Positions 22,075 to 33,255 of a stretch of 64,000 nt of DNA are shown in pieces. The stretch is from Macrocystis pyrifera (Eukaryota; Sar; Phaeophyceae; Laminariales; Laminariaceae): positions 6,342,611 to 6,406,610 of the forward strand of contig JASSKH010000021.1 of assembly GCA_031763025.1 (NCBI GenBank), given 5' to 3'. How positions within the stretch are numbered: position 1 is the stretch's first letter; each line of letters begins with the position of its first letter. Position numbers and translations under genes: made by a program. A model generated the notes under the pieces. The model made no database searches and was not told the origin of the DNA. It was given only the letters and a program-made list of their open reading frames with translations.

Positions 22075-22412
22075 CGTTCTACGATAGAGGTTCACGCTAA
22101 TGTTTCTGAGGCTCCTCGCTTGACCTTAAGGAGCTCCATACCTCACCCGAAAACTGACCTCAGCATAAAACAAATTGCATCCCGATGAATACTCTCACGG
22201 CCCAAGTATACACAAACGTATTTCTTCGAAGCAAGATTGGGATTTCGACGATTTGGGGTTAACCCTTCTAAAAGCGCAGTCCCGTTTCGGAGACAAACAC
22301 CTGTCTAATTCCAACTAGTCTGTTCCCAAAAAGGGACTGCGGTCCTAAAAACCACCGTCAGTCAGAAAACACTTCGAGGGAATGTGCTACGTCTATCGTA
22401 GAACGCGTGACC
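22075..22412. mobile_element. MITE-2 copy, inverted ends
   Basis: The left end GGCGTTCTACGATAGAGG and the right end CTATCGTAGAACGC are inverted repeats. Inner arm blocks GTTTCTGAGGCTCCTCGC (left) and TCAGAAAACACTTCGAGG (right) also pair. A GGGACTGCGGTCCTAAAA block lies at 22,334. About 338 bp, no ORF. The right end corresponds to the 39.09-kb end of the copy at 38.77 kb. Confidence 0.7.
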
Positions 22413-24823
22413 TCGTAAGGGCGGGTCAGGATTTCTAGTGAATAGATTTACGAGTAGGGCGTGGCCTGTCATTTGCATGGGCAGAGCGGAACGCGTTGCG
22501 AGCGGTGACATTCCTCGGTTCGGTGTCGCCTCGTAGAGAACGTAGCAACCCGTATATAGAAACCAAGATACTCTCGCAACGTGCCATCCAGAGTGTGATC
22601 AAAGCAGCGGCGACGATGTACCTCGTCTCTGGTCGCAACACCTAATATTTTGACGAATTCGGCCAAGATTCCACCGGTCGTGAAACACAAACAACGCCTA
22701 CCGAAGAGAAACCCACCCCGTTGTCCCCCGAAGAGAAGACCCGTAGAGGTAGGGTGCGCTCATTAGTTATTCTGATGTACACTTCGCGAGGACAGATAGT
22801 TTTGTGGAAAGGCCATGGTTTACCGCAACAACTTGACACCGTGCAGCAACTTAAGACCTTGAGGCCGTGCAGCAGAGCGTCGGCAGATTACACCGTCCCC
22901 GCCCCCACCCCCATCGCGTTAAGATTGCCCCTCATGTTCGCCACACGCACATTGGCACAAGGCTTGCTCCTTGCAGCAGACTTCGACAAAATTTCCGACG
23001 CAGTGGCTGTCTTCAGAACAACCTGGTTGGCAGAAGGCGACGGGAGAGGAGGGTACGCGAGTGTCCCGAAGTGTTCGATCGGGATCAACCATTGTCGTTC
23101 CTGTCAGACAACATGTATGTGCAACACGTGCACCTCACACGATGATAAACTGCTGAAGAAAAACAGACGCGCAAATATGCGCGAATAACGACCCGCTGCA
23201 GATGATACACAACGGCACACGGCACGCCGTATCTTTTCGTGGACGTATAGATAGCATCTAGGTCCTGATGTTCGAGGCCTACGAAACGCTCACAGTGGGG
23301 TACACCCGACTCTGGAGCGTCCAAAATACGTGAAAACGGTCTTCTGAGATCCGCGAAGTTGGCGTGACACGGAAAATTGAAGAACCTGGCTTCGACTGAT
23401 TTTTTTCATGATTTTTAAGCAAAACATTGTAGCGGTTCAAGAGAGAGTTCTGCGCTTATTCCGGTATAGCATGGCATCGTTCTTAAACGGGGGGATAAGA
23501 ACGGTTCGGTTATAAGAGCGGTAACACTGGCCTGTTCCGAAGGGCTCTTATATCGAGTACCCCACTGTACTAACAATAGGGCCGGCCCTGGAAATGAAAC
23601 GTCAACGCTATGCGTTTGCTGCGTTCGTCATGCCAGACGGTGTGACACGGAACTCATTGGAGGTGGCCAAGCACTACGTATGGAATAGGTTCGCGTGTGT
23701 AGGCGTTACAGAACGGAACATTAGCGAGAAACGTGCGTGATCCCATGTATGAGATACTTGTCAATTTTGCACAAGCGCACTTTTGTCCCTTTTGCCTGCC
23801 GAAAGAGAGTGTTATTAACGGCGGAAAGGTGGGAACCTCACCGCATACGCCTTGACTCTCGGCGAGGATCTTGTACTTGCACTGGCAGGCGTCGGTGGCG
23901 GCCTCTGCGTAGGCAAGAGTCCCTCCAACTGCGAGAGTTTGTCGCCGAATTGCGAGATAACGGCGCGGGACGCGAGGAAGGTACCAGACAAAATGCAGCG
24001 AACGAAGTACACAGCAGCGCTACTAAAAATTGCGAAATATCACGCGGGACGCGAGGATCTACCGGACGGAATGAAGTACAGACAAGGCTTGTTCTCGCCA
24101 CTGAACCAAACAGGTCATGGTCAAGATCTCTTCGAAATTCTACTCCAACAACAACTTCAAGAGTTATGCCGTAAACCCTACAACAGTATCCACATTGCGT
24201 GTTGTGACATAGGTAGGGAGTTCATTGCGTAAAACAACTGCTAGATTTTGTATGTACTGCTTGTAGAGCACTACTGTTTATTTCGGTTTCGAGGGAATCT
24301 TCGATGTCACATAGCTGATATTTCTTTTCAATTGTGTTTCAAATAGTGTTCGATCAACTATCCCCACGAACAATGTTGTTCGCGCTTGGGAAATATTGGT
24401 TCGTACGACACATAGAAGGCAGCAGCAGTACACACACGAATCAACTTTCCGCAACCGCGGCACAACTATAGGGCTATATGGTAGCAGGTAATCGGGCGTA
24501 TATGGTTCGTTCCTCGCGTTGACACGCAGCATCCTTGTTTAGGTCGATTGATTATTGCCGTCAACAACCCCCACTATGCCAACGCAATTCCCAGAGCGTG
24601 CCCGGCCGGATCTAATAGGGCAAGAGGACAAATTAATCGCGCACGCAGTGCTTGTGAGGGCGGACCCTTCGCGAGGACCACTCTAGCTACGGGAGCCTGA
24701 TAACTGAACCGAACCGTATAGACATGCATGTGTACCACAAGCAGTCGTGCCACTGAGTGAGCCGTTCTACCGACTTTCCCCCCCCCCCCCCCTTTAGCCT
24801 TCCAGCATAATTGCCACACGTAC
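22413..24823. other. Two unassigned open frames, no recognised gene
   Basis: Plus-strand frames at 22,721-23,188 (155 codons, containing LLLAADFDKISDAVAVF) and 23,737-24,232 (overlapping frames, one with a coiled-coil-like QLREFVAELRDN) are longer than most here but match nothing I know and lack convincing splice context. Within the second, a GCGGGACGCGAGGA block repeats about 75 bp apart (23,965 and 24,041). A C run lies at 24,779-24,792. Confidence 0.35.
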
Positions 24824-24895
24824 CTGAACATACACCCTTCAGCCCGCAGCATGTCCTTCCTCCAGAGTTAACACAATCGCTAGAATCGGTACACT
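24824..24895 (-). CDS. Candidate cysteine-rich exon, 72 nt
   Basis: Minus strand. A pyrimidine tract and TTAG (at 24,899-24,896) lead into 72 nt that end at TTCAG followed by GTACGT. The exon enters and leaves in phase 1 and encodes about 24 residues with the pattern C-x5-C-x7-C-C-x6-C, as in small secreted disulfide-rich modules. Symmetric phase-1 exons are typical of shuffled extracellular modules (established). Neighbouring exons were not found and the parent protein is unknown. Confidence 0.4.
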
Positions 24896-25374
24896 CTAAT
24901 TTGAAAAAAAGACGAAGGAAGGAGCATCGGCCGGCGGCAGCAGCAGGGGGGAGGATAAGCGGGGTGCCACGTGCAGTAGCATAGGCCTTAGATCGACGAC
25001 CGAGGTTCGCTACACACTCGTGCACCGCTGTGAACGACATGACAACCGTGCCGTGCGATCGATCATAACATACAGAAGCACGCGCGCAAAGAGCGTCTCG
25101 GCCTTCTAAGACGAGGGACGCGACGCACGCCGAACTACTGCTGTTCCTTGACCTACAGTAGTAGCTTTGTTGGCCTTAAGATGAGCAGCCTGAAGCCAGG
25201 TGGGAGCACTCCCTGCTGCCGAACCGTGCGTCAAACGTTAACTGAGCAATTGAATTCGCTGCTGTATGTACCTTTCTTTCGACTTCGACTGGTTAAACGT
25301 CGTTTAGGAGTCAGTGGATTCAAAGGGGGGCTGCAAACTGCAATCAGACTGGCCACGTATGCATGTCACCCTCC
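24896..25374. other. No gene seen
   Basis: No recognised coding; several CTACAGTAGTAG-like bits near 25,150. Confidence 0.4.
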
Positions 25375-26045
25375 TCCACTTTTTCCTATATTTTCCCCTT
25401 CTTATCCTTTTGAAAGAAGTACTACCTCCTCCACTTTTTCCTATATTTTCCCCTTCTTATCCTTATGAAAGAAGTACTACATAGTGGGTGGGCGACGAGC
25501 GTATTTGGCCCACTCATTCTTTCTCTTTTTTCTTGGTCAAGTGTTCCCCGGGATACATATTTCCCTTTTTCTTTCTCGTTTCTTCCCCCTTGCACGTCCA
25601 TCTTGGCTCATGCTCGGGGTATGTGTCTTGAGCTTTGGCTTCCCATTTTATTTATTTATTTGGATTCTTCTCCTTTTTTTTTCGGTTTGGTTTCTTCGTC
25701 GCTTCTCTTTCTTTATGATTGGTTGCTGGCGTATGTGTGTATGTTGTGTCGGCCGCACCTATTACGGGGGACCATAGTTAATAGGACTTATGTTACACAC
25801 AAAAACCTATATGTTTCATTTTTTTACTAGCAATATTTGGTCCCGTTTACTATGGCCCCCTGTAACAGTGCCAAGGCATGGTGTTGCGTAGGCTATTAAT
25901 GCATTATTACGGTGTGTTATCTCTGTGTCGTAGTCTGTGATCACAGAGCTAGTATCTTTCTAGGGTGAAGAATCAGCACGGACACTGGGCTTGCTGGATG
26001 TCGACGAGTAGCAGAACGGTTTAATGTGAAGAACACAGACACACA
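25375..26045 (+). repeat. Repeat L3, copy 1 (MITE-1 occupied)
   Basis: It begins with two tandem copies of a roughly 54-bp unit (CCTCCACTTTTTCC to GAAGTACTAC, 25,375-25,480). It then follows the 44,507-45,022 repeat closely to AACGGTTTAATGTGAAGAAC. A MITE-1 copy occupies 25,760-25,867. Since the twin lies just downstream of the LINE-C ORF, this may be a 5'-truncated LINE-C tail; a solo LTR is an alternative. Confidence 0.75.
25760..25867. mobile_element. MITE-1 copy d, with known empty site
   Basis: The left boundary reads GCACC-TA-TTACGGGGG and the right boundary CCCCTGTAA-CA-GTGCC. The paralogous repeat at 44.85 kb reads GCACC-TA-GTGCG with no element. The comparison fixes the insertion at a TA that was duplicated, the right copy now mutated to CA. 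Confidence 0.95.
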
Positions 26046-26407
26046 CTGCTGGCTGTTCATCACCCAATATGTGACTTGGAGTTGCTATTATACGGCATTC
26101 TGACTCGTTTGGAACGATACGCTTGGATTGAAGCAGCTCGCATAATTTTTGCTTGTTCTATTTACCATCTGACAACGTGCTGCAGCTGTTTGTTATGCAT
26201 TCCCATTTTACCATCCACATACAGAAGGGAAACTACCGCTGTACGAAGAATCCAATGACTTGAAACATGCATGGTGCCTTCAATCAGACGCGAATTGTCG
26301 CAAAATCCGTATTGTAGTATTTTTTCTTGAGCAGAACTCGAACATTCGAAGACTTGACCGCGTATGATTCATACCAGGTATCAGGTACGAGTATGCATCG
26401 AGTACTG
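26046..26407. other. No gene seen
   Basis: It contains ATACCAGGTATCAGGTACGA near 26,372. No coding signal. Confidence 0.4.
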
Positions 26408-26441
26408 GTAGTTGGGCTAGAAAGTAAACGTGATGAATAAA

Positions 26442-26473
<32 letters not shown>

Positions 26474-26479
26474 AAAAAT
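26408..26479 (+). repeat. SINE-1 3' end with A tail
   Basis: GGGCTAGAAAGTAAACGTGATGAAT followed by about 40 A with one G. The same ending, GGGCTGGAAAGTAAAAGTGATGATT plus poly-A, closes the minus-strand SINE at 49.85 kb. Confidence 0.75.
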
Positions 26480-26917
26480 GGTCGATCCTAACGGGGACCG
26501 TTTTCGTTTTTTCCCGCCTGTTTTTTCGGTATTTTTCAGATCCGAAATTTCAAAAAAATACCGAGAAAACTGAAAAGCACTCTTCGTTAAGATCGACCCC
26601 AACACGATGAAACGCCTAAAATCGATTTTACGCTGAAACTACAGCACGTAATTCCGCGGCGATGCCGGAATTTGCACAATTACCGCACAAAGGCCCAAAT
26701 GTTCACGCCGGTTTTAAGAGATGAAGCCTGAACGTTTGCACACGTGGTCTATATGCCCCTGTCGAATCACTGATGATGCTTTTGTTTTTTCTCGTCGCCG
26801 AAAATTTGGAACCAAGCTCTCCCTGTACGCATTTCATTGTTCGCCCACGTATCATTCTCATTTTCCTCCCATCGACCTCCAAGAGTTATACTAATTGCAG
26901 TATTTTCTGAGGATTAT
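26480..26917. other. No gene seen
   Basis: AT-rich spacer without recognisable content. Confidence 0.4.
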
Positions 26918-27130
26918 GCGTTCGTCCCTCGTCTATCCATCCATCAAGCAGGTAGCGCCCTCTATGTACGATGCCCAGTGGCAAGCCCGGTGATGGTGCT
27001 TTCGATTCGCTCATTGTAGACCTGTCTGCGCACGGACGCCCGTCCACTACCCACCACCAAAAGGCCTTGAACTCGCTTCAATGAGCGGGCGTCATCAGAC
27101 GCAAGCCTTTGTATACATACTTGTATATAT
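26918..27130. repeat. Dispersed repeat R, copy 1
   Basis: Shares GCGTTCG, CCATCCATC, GGTGATGGTGCT, CTGTCTGCGCACG, AAGGCCTTG and CTTGTATA landmarks in order and spacing with 29,880-30,090. Roughly 70 per cent identity by eye. Function unknown. Confidence 0.65.
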
Positions 27131-27373
27131 TTTTATACCAGGTTATTATGCAGGAGTCGCCTCGAATTCTGGCAGTATGATATCTTGCCGTGAATATCTC
27201 TTTAAATCTCTTGTCGGGTGCGTTTCAATCATAAGGCTTTTCGCTTTCAATGAGAAACGGTTCCGCACTCGTGACCTCATTCCTACATGTGTATGCTGCT
27301 GTATGTGCCCACGCTGGAGGGCCACGCTGGTGACGAATACTACAGCAGCGGTTCACCACCCTCTTACGTATAC
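27131..27373. other. Spacer
   Basis: No feature beyond an ATACCAGGTTAT motif at 27,135. Confidence 0.4.
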
Positions 27374-27482
27374 TATTACGGGGGTCCATAGTTAACGGGA
27401 CCAAAATTTGTTAGTAAAAATACGTGAATATATATGTTTTTATGTATACCACAGGTCCTATTAACTATGGACCCCCGTAATA
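27374..27482. mobile_element. MITE-1 copy e
   Basis: One of the cleanest copies: TATTACGGGGGTCCATAGTT left and AACTATGGACCCCCGTAATA right, perfect over the outer 20 bases. Flanked C-TA...TA-G. GTTAAC arm type. Confidence 0.95.
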
Positions 27483-28330
27483 GTTACAATTACGATACGG
27501 GGCCGAATCAACCTACATAAACAGTCTGAAAGAAATTGACTTGGTATCGATCCGATTCAAAAACTGTCCTTTGTTTCAACGGGCCCTCACCAAGCACCGC
27601 GTCCAAGCCGGTCCAATCAGCCTAATGCAACAGTAAAGGCAAGCGCAGCATGTAAGGACTCACCACACTGGCAAAGGGTTCGGCCTAGGGCTAGGATTGG
27701 CGGGTCGGCCTTAGGCACCAAGCATAGTAGCAGCCGTATATGTTTAGCATCGATATATACGGGTAATAGAAGGAGGGGTTCGCCGCGGCAGGCTGACGCC
27801 CGCTTGCGGCTCTGCGCCTGCCCATAATGGCCGAGGATGTACTAAGCAAACATATACCATATAAACCCGTAGTACGCGCGATCGAAGTATCACACACAGC
27901 TCGCAAAGACGAGTTTCGACGAAGTCCTCGATCTAATAGCTGTTGTGCTTTAATTTTTACGAATAAAAGCGACACAACCTACTGCCAAGGGATGAACAGA
28001 TGAGGGTTGAGTCAAGAGTAGACGACTACCAATAGAAAACGACAGGACGACAGTGTACACCTAACCTACCCATGGAAAGGTCACGAGAAAAAAAAAGCCA
28101 AGAAAAAAATGGTCGAGTGCAGAGAACCATCTTGTTAGTTAGGTTGAGACGATCAATGGAATGAAGTGTAACGAACCCCCAAACTGCAATAATGCATACC
28201 GAATCAGGTGGAAATGCACCAGAACCGCTGTTACTATCGCCAATGATGTATGGACACCACACCACCACCGGACGTCCATTGCCCCATGCCCGCGGAGACA
28301 CAGGCGTGCGTCAACATAGTACTACTGTAG
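27483..28330. other. No gene seen
   Basis: Short open frames on the minus strand (27,691-27,975; 28,026-28,301) show no family resemblance. Confidence 0.4.
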
Positions 28331-28557
28331 AAGTAAAGTAGCAGCAGTAGCAGTAGCAGTAGTACTAGAGTTGTAGTGTTGTACTCTTTAATAGTAGAGT
28401 ATAATTAATAGTAGTAGTGTAGTAGTACTACTATTAATAGGTACTACTACTATCAATATGTGCTGTCAATACGTACTACCACTACTACTACTACTACTAC
28501 AACTACAACTACTACTACTACTACTACTACAACTACAACTACTACTACTACTATTAA

Positions 28558-28607
<50 letters not shown>

Positions 28608-28619
28608 TTAATACTACCT

Positions 28620-28674
<55 letters not shown>

Positions 28675-28676
28675 CG
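28331..28676. repeat. TAG/TAC trinucleotide microsatellite
   Basis: Imperfect GTA/TAG units at 28,331-28,460 pass into a long (CTA)n tract at 28,474-28,672 with three TTAATA-type interruptions. The 100+ residue poly-Thr, poly-Leu and poly-Val frames on both strands are artefacts of it. Confidence 0.95.
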
Positions 28677-29545
28677 CGGTCACTGCGGCGGCTACAACTG
28701 CCGCTACTTCTGTGCCACAGCGTGTCCCAACAAAGCTGCTGCTGCTGCTGCTGCGCCAGAACATAACTTGCCCCAAAGATCAGTCGGTACTACTGCAGGC
28801 GAAGTTCGTGCTCATCGTTTATTGAACCCCCTACAATGACATGGTCTTCAGTGGACGTCCTAATCCTCGTCATCCGACTCGTCGAGCTGTCGTCGACGAT
28901 AAAGCACCACGTGCACAGAGGATGAGACTGTGCTTGTTGGGTATGCATTACTGCTGTGTTCAGGGCCGACAAATCGATAGTCAGTACAGTCGATGGCAAA
29001 GGTCATCAGCATCCCCGACTTCACCAGAAGCCATGGCCGGCAAACAACTGGTAGACCACCCCAATCAAACTGAGTATATTATCTGTGGTGATGCCTAACA
29101 CAACTCTGCGTCAGTGGTAGTGTGGGGTATCATTGTTTAGAAGGCTTGAATTACGGGGCAAACTACCTGACTGATTTGGTATGGCACCGCCTCCATGTAT
29201 TGGGTAACCTTCCATTTCCAGTCGCCTTTATCTATCTTGTCGATTCGATTTGACAAACATTTCGGAGCGAGAGGCTGGTTCAGAATTTTCAATTCTAACA
29301 AGTAAACTATGCGATTCGAGCGGTTCCATTTCATTCATTTCGTACCATGCGAGAAGCTTAACTTTTCTTTGCAGATTTTCGATTTTTTCATAGCCAAATC
29401 GTTTCCGCGTAAGAAAAAGCCGAAATGAAAAATCAGCCCCTTCAAACTTTCAGAGGTTCTCTATGTATATACCTTACCTTTGAAGGAGCCGGCGTATAGA
29501 TACCGTTTTTACAAAAAACTAAGTTGTGTAGAAACAAAAAAACGA
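28677..29545. other. No gene seen
   Basis: No supported coding. TGCTGC repeats at 28,737-28,753. Confidence 0.45.
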
Positions 29546-29625
29546 AGAACGTGAGATTCGAACTTCCGGCAGGTCTGGCTGGCAAGCAAACGTTCTACGT
29601 CACCGCTGTTGTTTGCCCGGTATAC
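29546..29625 (-). repeat. tRNA-like SINE head (degenerate)
   Basis: On the minus strand the segment carries AGTTCGAATCTC, a good internal box B, about 40 bases after a weak box-A-like GTGACGTAGAACG, with a GCC-type anticodon-loop sequence between. Acceptor stems do not pair, so it is not a working tRNA; a SINE head is more likely. Confidence 0.45.
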
Positions 29626-29879
29626 CATTTTCTAATATCCTACACTATCGGACTATAACGTGGCATTTCTAAAATGAAACACTGAGAAGTGTATTCTATG
29701 ATGCGCCCGCAAGTTTGTCCGAGCTCGTATTCCTAGCGGTTGGAGGAAAGGAGGTGCAGCTCTCTCCATTGCTCGAAAATCTGTTGGAATGATAGGTTGT
29801 TGTTCTGTAGATATATTACTACCATAGTACCAGAATCATGAAATAATTAATCCGGTAGTTCTAGAAGTACGTACTAAGA
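29626..29879. other. Spacer
   Basis: Nothing recognised. Confidence 0.4.
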
Positions 29880-30090
29880 ATGCGTTCGCCTCTCCGTCCA
29901 TCCATCCATCCAGCACATTGCGCCCTTGATGTATGGTGCGAGGCCGGTGATGGTGCTCTGCATTTTGCTCATAGTAGGTCTGTCTGCGCACGCACATCCT
30001 CGCACTGCGCATCAATAAGAAGGCCTTGGGCCCGTTTTGAGTAGCCGGCGTCGCCAGCTGCAAGCTCTTGTATACAACACGTATAATATG
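29880..30090. repeat. Dispersed repeat R, copy 2
   Basis: Second copy of the repeat at 26,918-27,130, same orientation, with the CCATCCATC tetranucleotide run one unit longer. Confidence 0.65.
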
Positions 30091-30454
30091 ATGACGGTTA
30101 TCGTATGTACCGCCAGCAACAAAACTGCTTTTGACACTCTTAGGCAATCAATCACAGCACACACCTTGCGCCAAGCCCGTCGGTAGCAAGGCGAGCAAAG
30201 CGACTCCAGCGAATCGGAGTATTCCTTGGAGCCGCATTGAACTGTTCGTCGACCAGAGGGGGCGGTAGAAGACGCTGTTAGCGGAGGAGCAGAAGCCATG
30301 GGAATGAGGGGTGGTGACGCTGTGTGCATAACATCTGCGGCAGCCTGAGTTTGCAGGCACATGCACGTGATTCATCCTGCACGAATACTTGATTTAAAAT
30401 TCTATTATACTACCTCCTGTAGTATAAAAAAACACGAGTGAAAAATGCTATCAA
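30091..30454. other. No gene seen
   Basis: Minus-strand frames of 75-116 codons overlap in different frames and are not supported. Confidence 0.4.
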
Positions 30455-30563
30455 TAGTACGGGGCAACAGAGTAAATAGGACCAAATAATGTTGGTAAAG
30501 TTAGGGAAATATATAGATTTTTGTGTGTATCGTAGATCCTATTTACTATGGTCCCCCGTGATA
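30455..30563. mobile_element. MITE-1 copy f
   Basis: TAGTACGGGGCAACAGAGTA left (decayed) and TACTATGGTCCCCCGTGATA right. GTAAAT arm type. Confidence 0.85.
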
Positions 30564-31754
30564 CCTGGTGTGCATATTTTTCGCCATCGCAAAGACAGGA
30601 CGAATCGATGCTGAGACTACGAACGACAACAAAATTTCACACTATTGACGAGTATTTCTGCAACAATTCAACTTAAAAATTCGAACCCGGCCAAAATTGG
30701 CCAAATTCAGTCAAGGTCAAGCGATTAGAGATTAGGTGTTGCCATACCCACGTAGCTACGACAGGCACACCATACGTAAATCAACAGCCAGCAAAATCAG
30801 ACGCCGGAACATCGACGACATTGAAGGAGACAAAGATATTGAATCACCGTTTGCACGGTGTCGGTTTATCAGGAGAGGAGTGGATTGATGCCCGCAGTCC
30901 CATGAGAAATAGAGAAGATATGTAGCTTGCGTGCGGTATCAGTTATCAGGGAGAGAGCGCATCCCGTCTTCTCACCCCGTAACCTCATCAAGGAATAAAA
31001 TAACTTGGTACAACGTATGCTCCGGTTTGAAGAACACGCATCATCCTTATTCCCTGTAGGTCACTAGGCTCTACATCTGTCTGACCGTGGTACGAGCACA
31101 TTCATTCTACCCCCCCTTCTCGTGGAACTGTCATGAAAACAATCATGTCATCTTTATTTTAAGATCATTACCGCATACAATCTTCCAACTTGTTCAATCC
31201 AAACAAAGAGGACGACCTACACAATCCAATTCCAACTTAAACCACCGAATATACGTAAGCCTAATCCCAGAATCTTGAAGCTCAACTTCCAATTGCAAAT
31301 ACAAACAATCAGAAAATAAAACTCGGGTTCCCCGAATATGCTAATAAGAGCACAATCGATCGACTGGTGCATGGGGTAATTCCTTCAGTATCAGCAGAGT
31401 GTTAGGCCCCTAAGTCCCATGTGAGATGCAGGAAATATGTACGAGACGTCGACAACAGTACTCAATTCCCGAGCGGGAGAAACGGCACACCGTTTTCGCC
31501 TTCCTCGAAACCCTGTCAAAGCCTCCAAAAAACGGAATTTTGTATTCCTGTTAGGAGAATACATATCCTCCTCCGACTCGGTAGGTCATTAGGAGTCTCT
31601 CGTGTAAGACCGTGGTACGAGTAAATCCAACAGACAAGACAAACACAGGAACATCGACACTCGTAGAAAAAGAAAGAAAACACGAACTATCGAAAGAGTG
31701 TATTTCCTTTTCTTCTTTTAATCATGGTCTCCTAACTTTTCGAAAAGGTCAGTT
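30564..31754. other. No gene seen; short duplicated block
   Basis: A GTAGGTCACTAGG...GACCGTGGTACGAG block at 31,059-31,097 recurs at 31,580-31,623. No coding signal. Confidence 0.45.
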
Positions 31755-32030
31755 CCAGTCCTCGGGAATCTGTCACCGACTCGCCAGTGCCAGTGCCAGC
31801 GCCAGTCCCCCAGAACCCTGGGGGGACTGACATTATTGAGTCACGCCAGTTCCTAGGGTGCCTGGGGGCTGATTTGGCCGAGTGCATTTTTTCCAAGGGT
31901 ATCTGGGGGATTAATTGACCGAGTCCCGCTAGTCCGAAGGGTGTCTGGAACAGAACTGACCGAGTCCTCGCCAGTCCCAAGAGTAACCGTGGGCTAACAT
32001 TGCTGAGTCCTGTCAATCCCATGGATACAA
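31755..32030. repeat. Minisatellite, about 57-bp units
   Basis: Five or so diverged units with GAGTCCCGCCAGTCC, AAGGGTGTCTGGG and GACTGACATT landmarks. The first units also contain a CCAGTG/CCAGCG hexamer run at 31,781-31,806. Confidence 0.7.
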
Positions 32031-32099
32031 TATGCTGAAATTACTGGCACCCGGAGCACTGGCACTCTGACGACCCTCTGGTACACTGTCAAGGACTCA

Positions 32100-33255
32100 T
32101 GCACCTAGTGCTACCGAACGATCGCCACATCCGTGTAGTCATTGTGGCTCTCAATCAGATAAGCGCGCCTCGACTCGACTTGTACCCGGATCAACACGAG
32201 ATCAGCAGTCGGTGCTATCGGAGACCTCGCTATGTACTGCGGCGATTTTCGCACCTCTTGTTAGCTGCAAGTAAAGACCAACGGGTCGGTATGCGACCGA
32301 GCAGTGAAAAGCGGAGTTGCATACGAGATGGTATGAGAGGGAAGACGCGAGGACGCGACTGGGTGCGACTCCGGACGATCGTTAAAGGATGAAACCAAGA
32401 ACCTCTAACACACACGCGAAAGACGTGCGGGGGTTTCTTTGAAGAATATGTCAGTCAACTCGAAGGGCCTATTCGAGAAGGTGACCAGTTTGGCTCCTAC
32501 AAGAACACCCACGGGGTAGATATGGAAGGGAAATATGGAAGGTAAGAGGACGCTCGATTCTCAGTACATCAAGGGCTATGAAAGAAAGATCAAGGCTGCT
32601 GCCGGAGGATGGCCCTATCCGGGAGAGCTAGGTAAGGCGGTGTCGTAAGCTGCTTATTACCAAGTGGCCGACCCTTGGCCCGCCTGTCGTCGATGAGCCC
32701 AAACTGTGGCCCCTGTGTACGCCCCCTGGGCGACGTCCCGTCTAGATACCAGGTGAAAACAGGAATCCGGGCGATTGCGAGCCGAAGGGCGGTTGAGACC
32801 GGATGGTTTTCCGACTGGACTCTTCATGTCCTGGTCGATCTAAGAGATTATGATACCTTGGTGAACGTCCATGGCATTGTCGTCGCTGTTCGGAGGATAG
32901 GGGGCCTGCCGCAACAACGGAAGGACGCAATGATCAAGGTTCTGCCCAAACAATAAATATACGACAACGTGCGGTGATTGTCCCGGCATCTCGATCATGG
33001 CACCCCCAGGAACGTAGTCCTCAAAGCCATCGCGGACCGCCTGAGCGGGAACTGCGAACAGTAAGGCATCCTGCCGGGGGAGCTGTGTGGTGTTTGACCC
33101 TGGCGCCCGACGGCCGACATGTTGCGCGTTGTGCGACATTTGCAGGAACCGGCGAGAGAAAAGGACACCCGCTGTTCTTGTGCTATTATATCATCCCCAT
33201 CGAAACTTATTCCTCCGTGGGTGAAAAAACTCCTGTGAACTACCCTATTAATAGG
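32100..33255 (+). pseudogene. LINE-B, N-terminal RT half
   Basis: Plus strand, frames broken. FFEEYVSQLEGPIREGDQFG near 32,440 and RTLDSQYIKGYERKIKAAAG near 32,555 are the linker before RT. GDVPSRYQVKTGIRAIASRR near 32,740 is followed by GIVVAVRRIGGLPQQRKDA near 32,880 and by YRGIS-like and HLQELAR-like blocks to 33,170. The last match is the RT motif A region (LFLC then a diverged YDSVD equivalent) at about 33,175-33,230. Together this is the finger region of a non-LTR RT. Many stops and frame changes mean it is dead. The apparent GTAAG donors inside are coincidental. LINE-B and LINE-C proteins are related to each other but LINE-A is distinct. Confidence 0.75.

Noticed and set aside
25375..26045. 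Repeat L3 as a solo LTR
   Set aside because: No TG...CA ends or short target duplication were visible, and its twin follows a LINE ORF directly; the LTR reading is kept only as an alternative.
28453..28825. Long frames of poly-Thr, poly-Leu and poly-Val
   Set aside because: They are translations of the CTA microsatellite on three frames of each strand.
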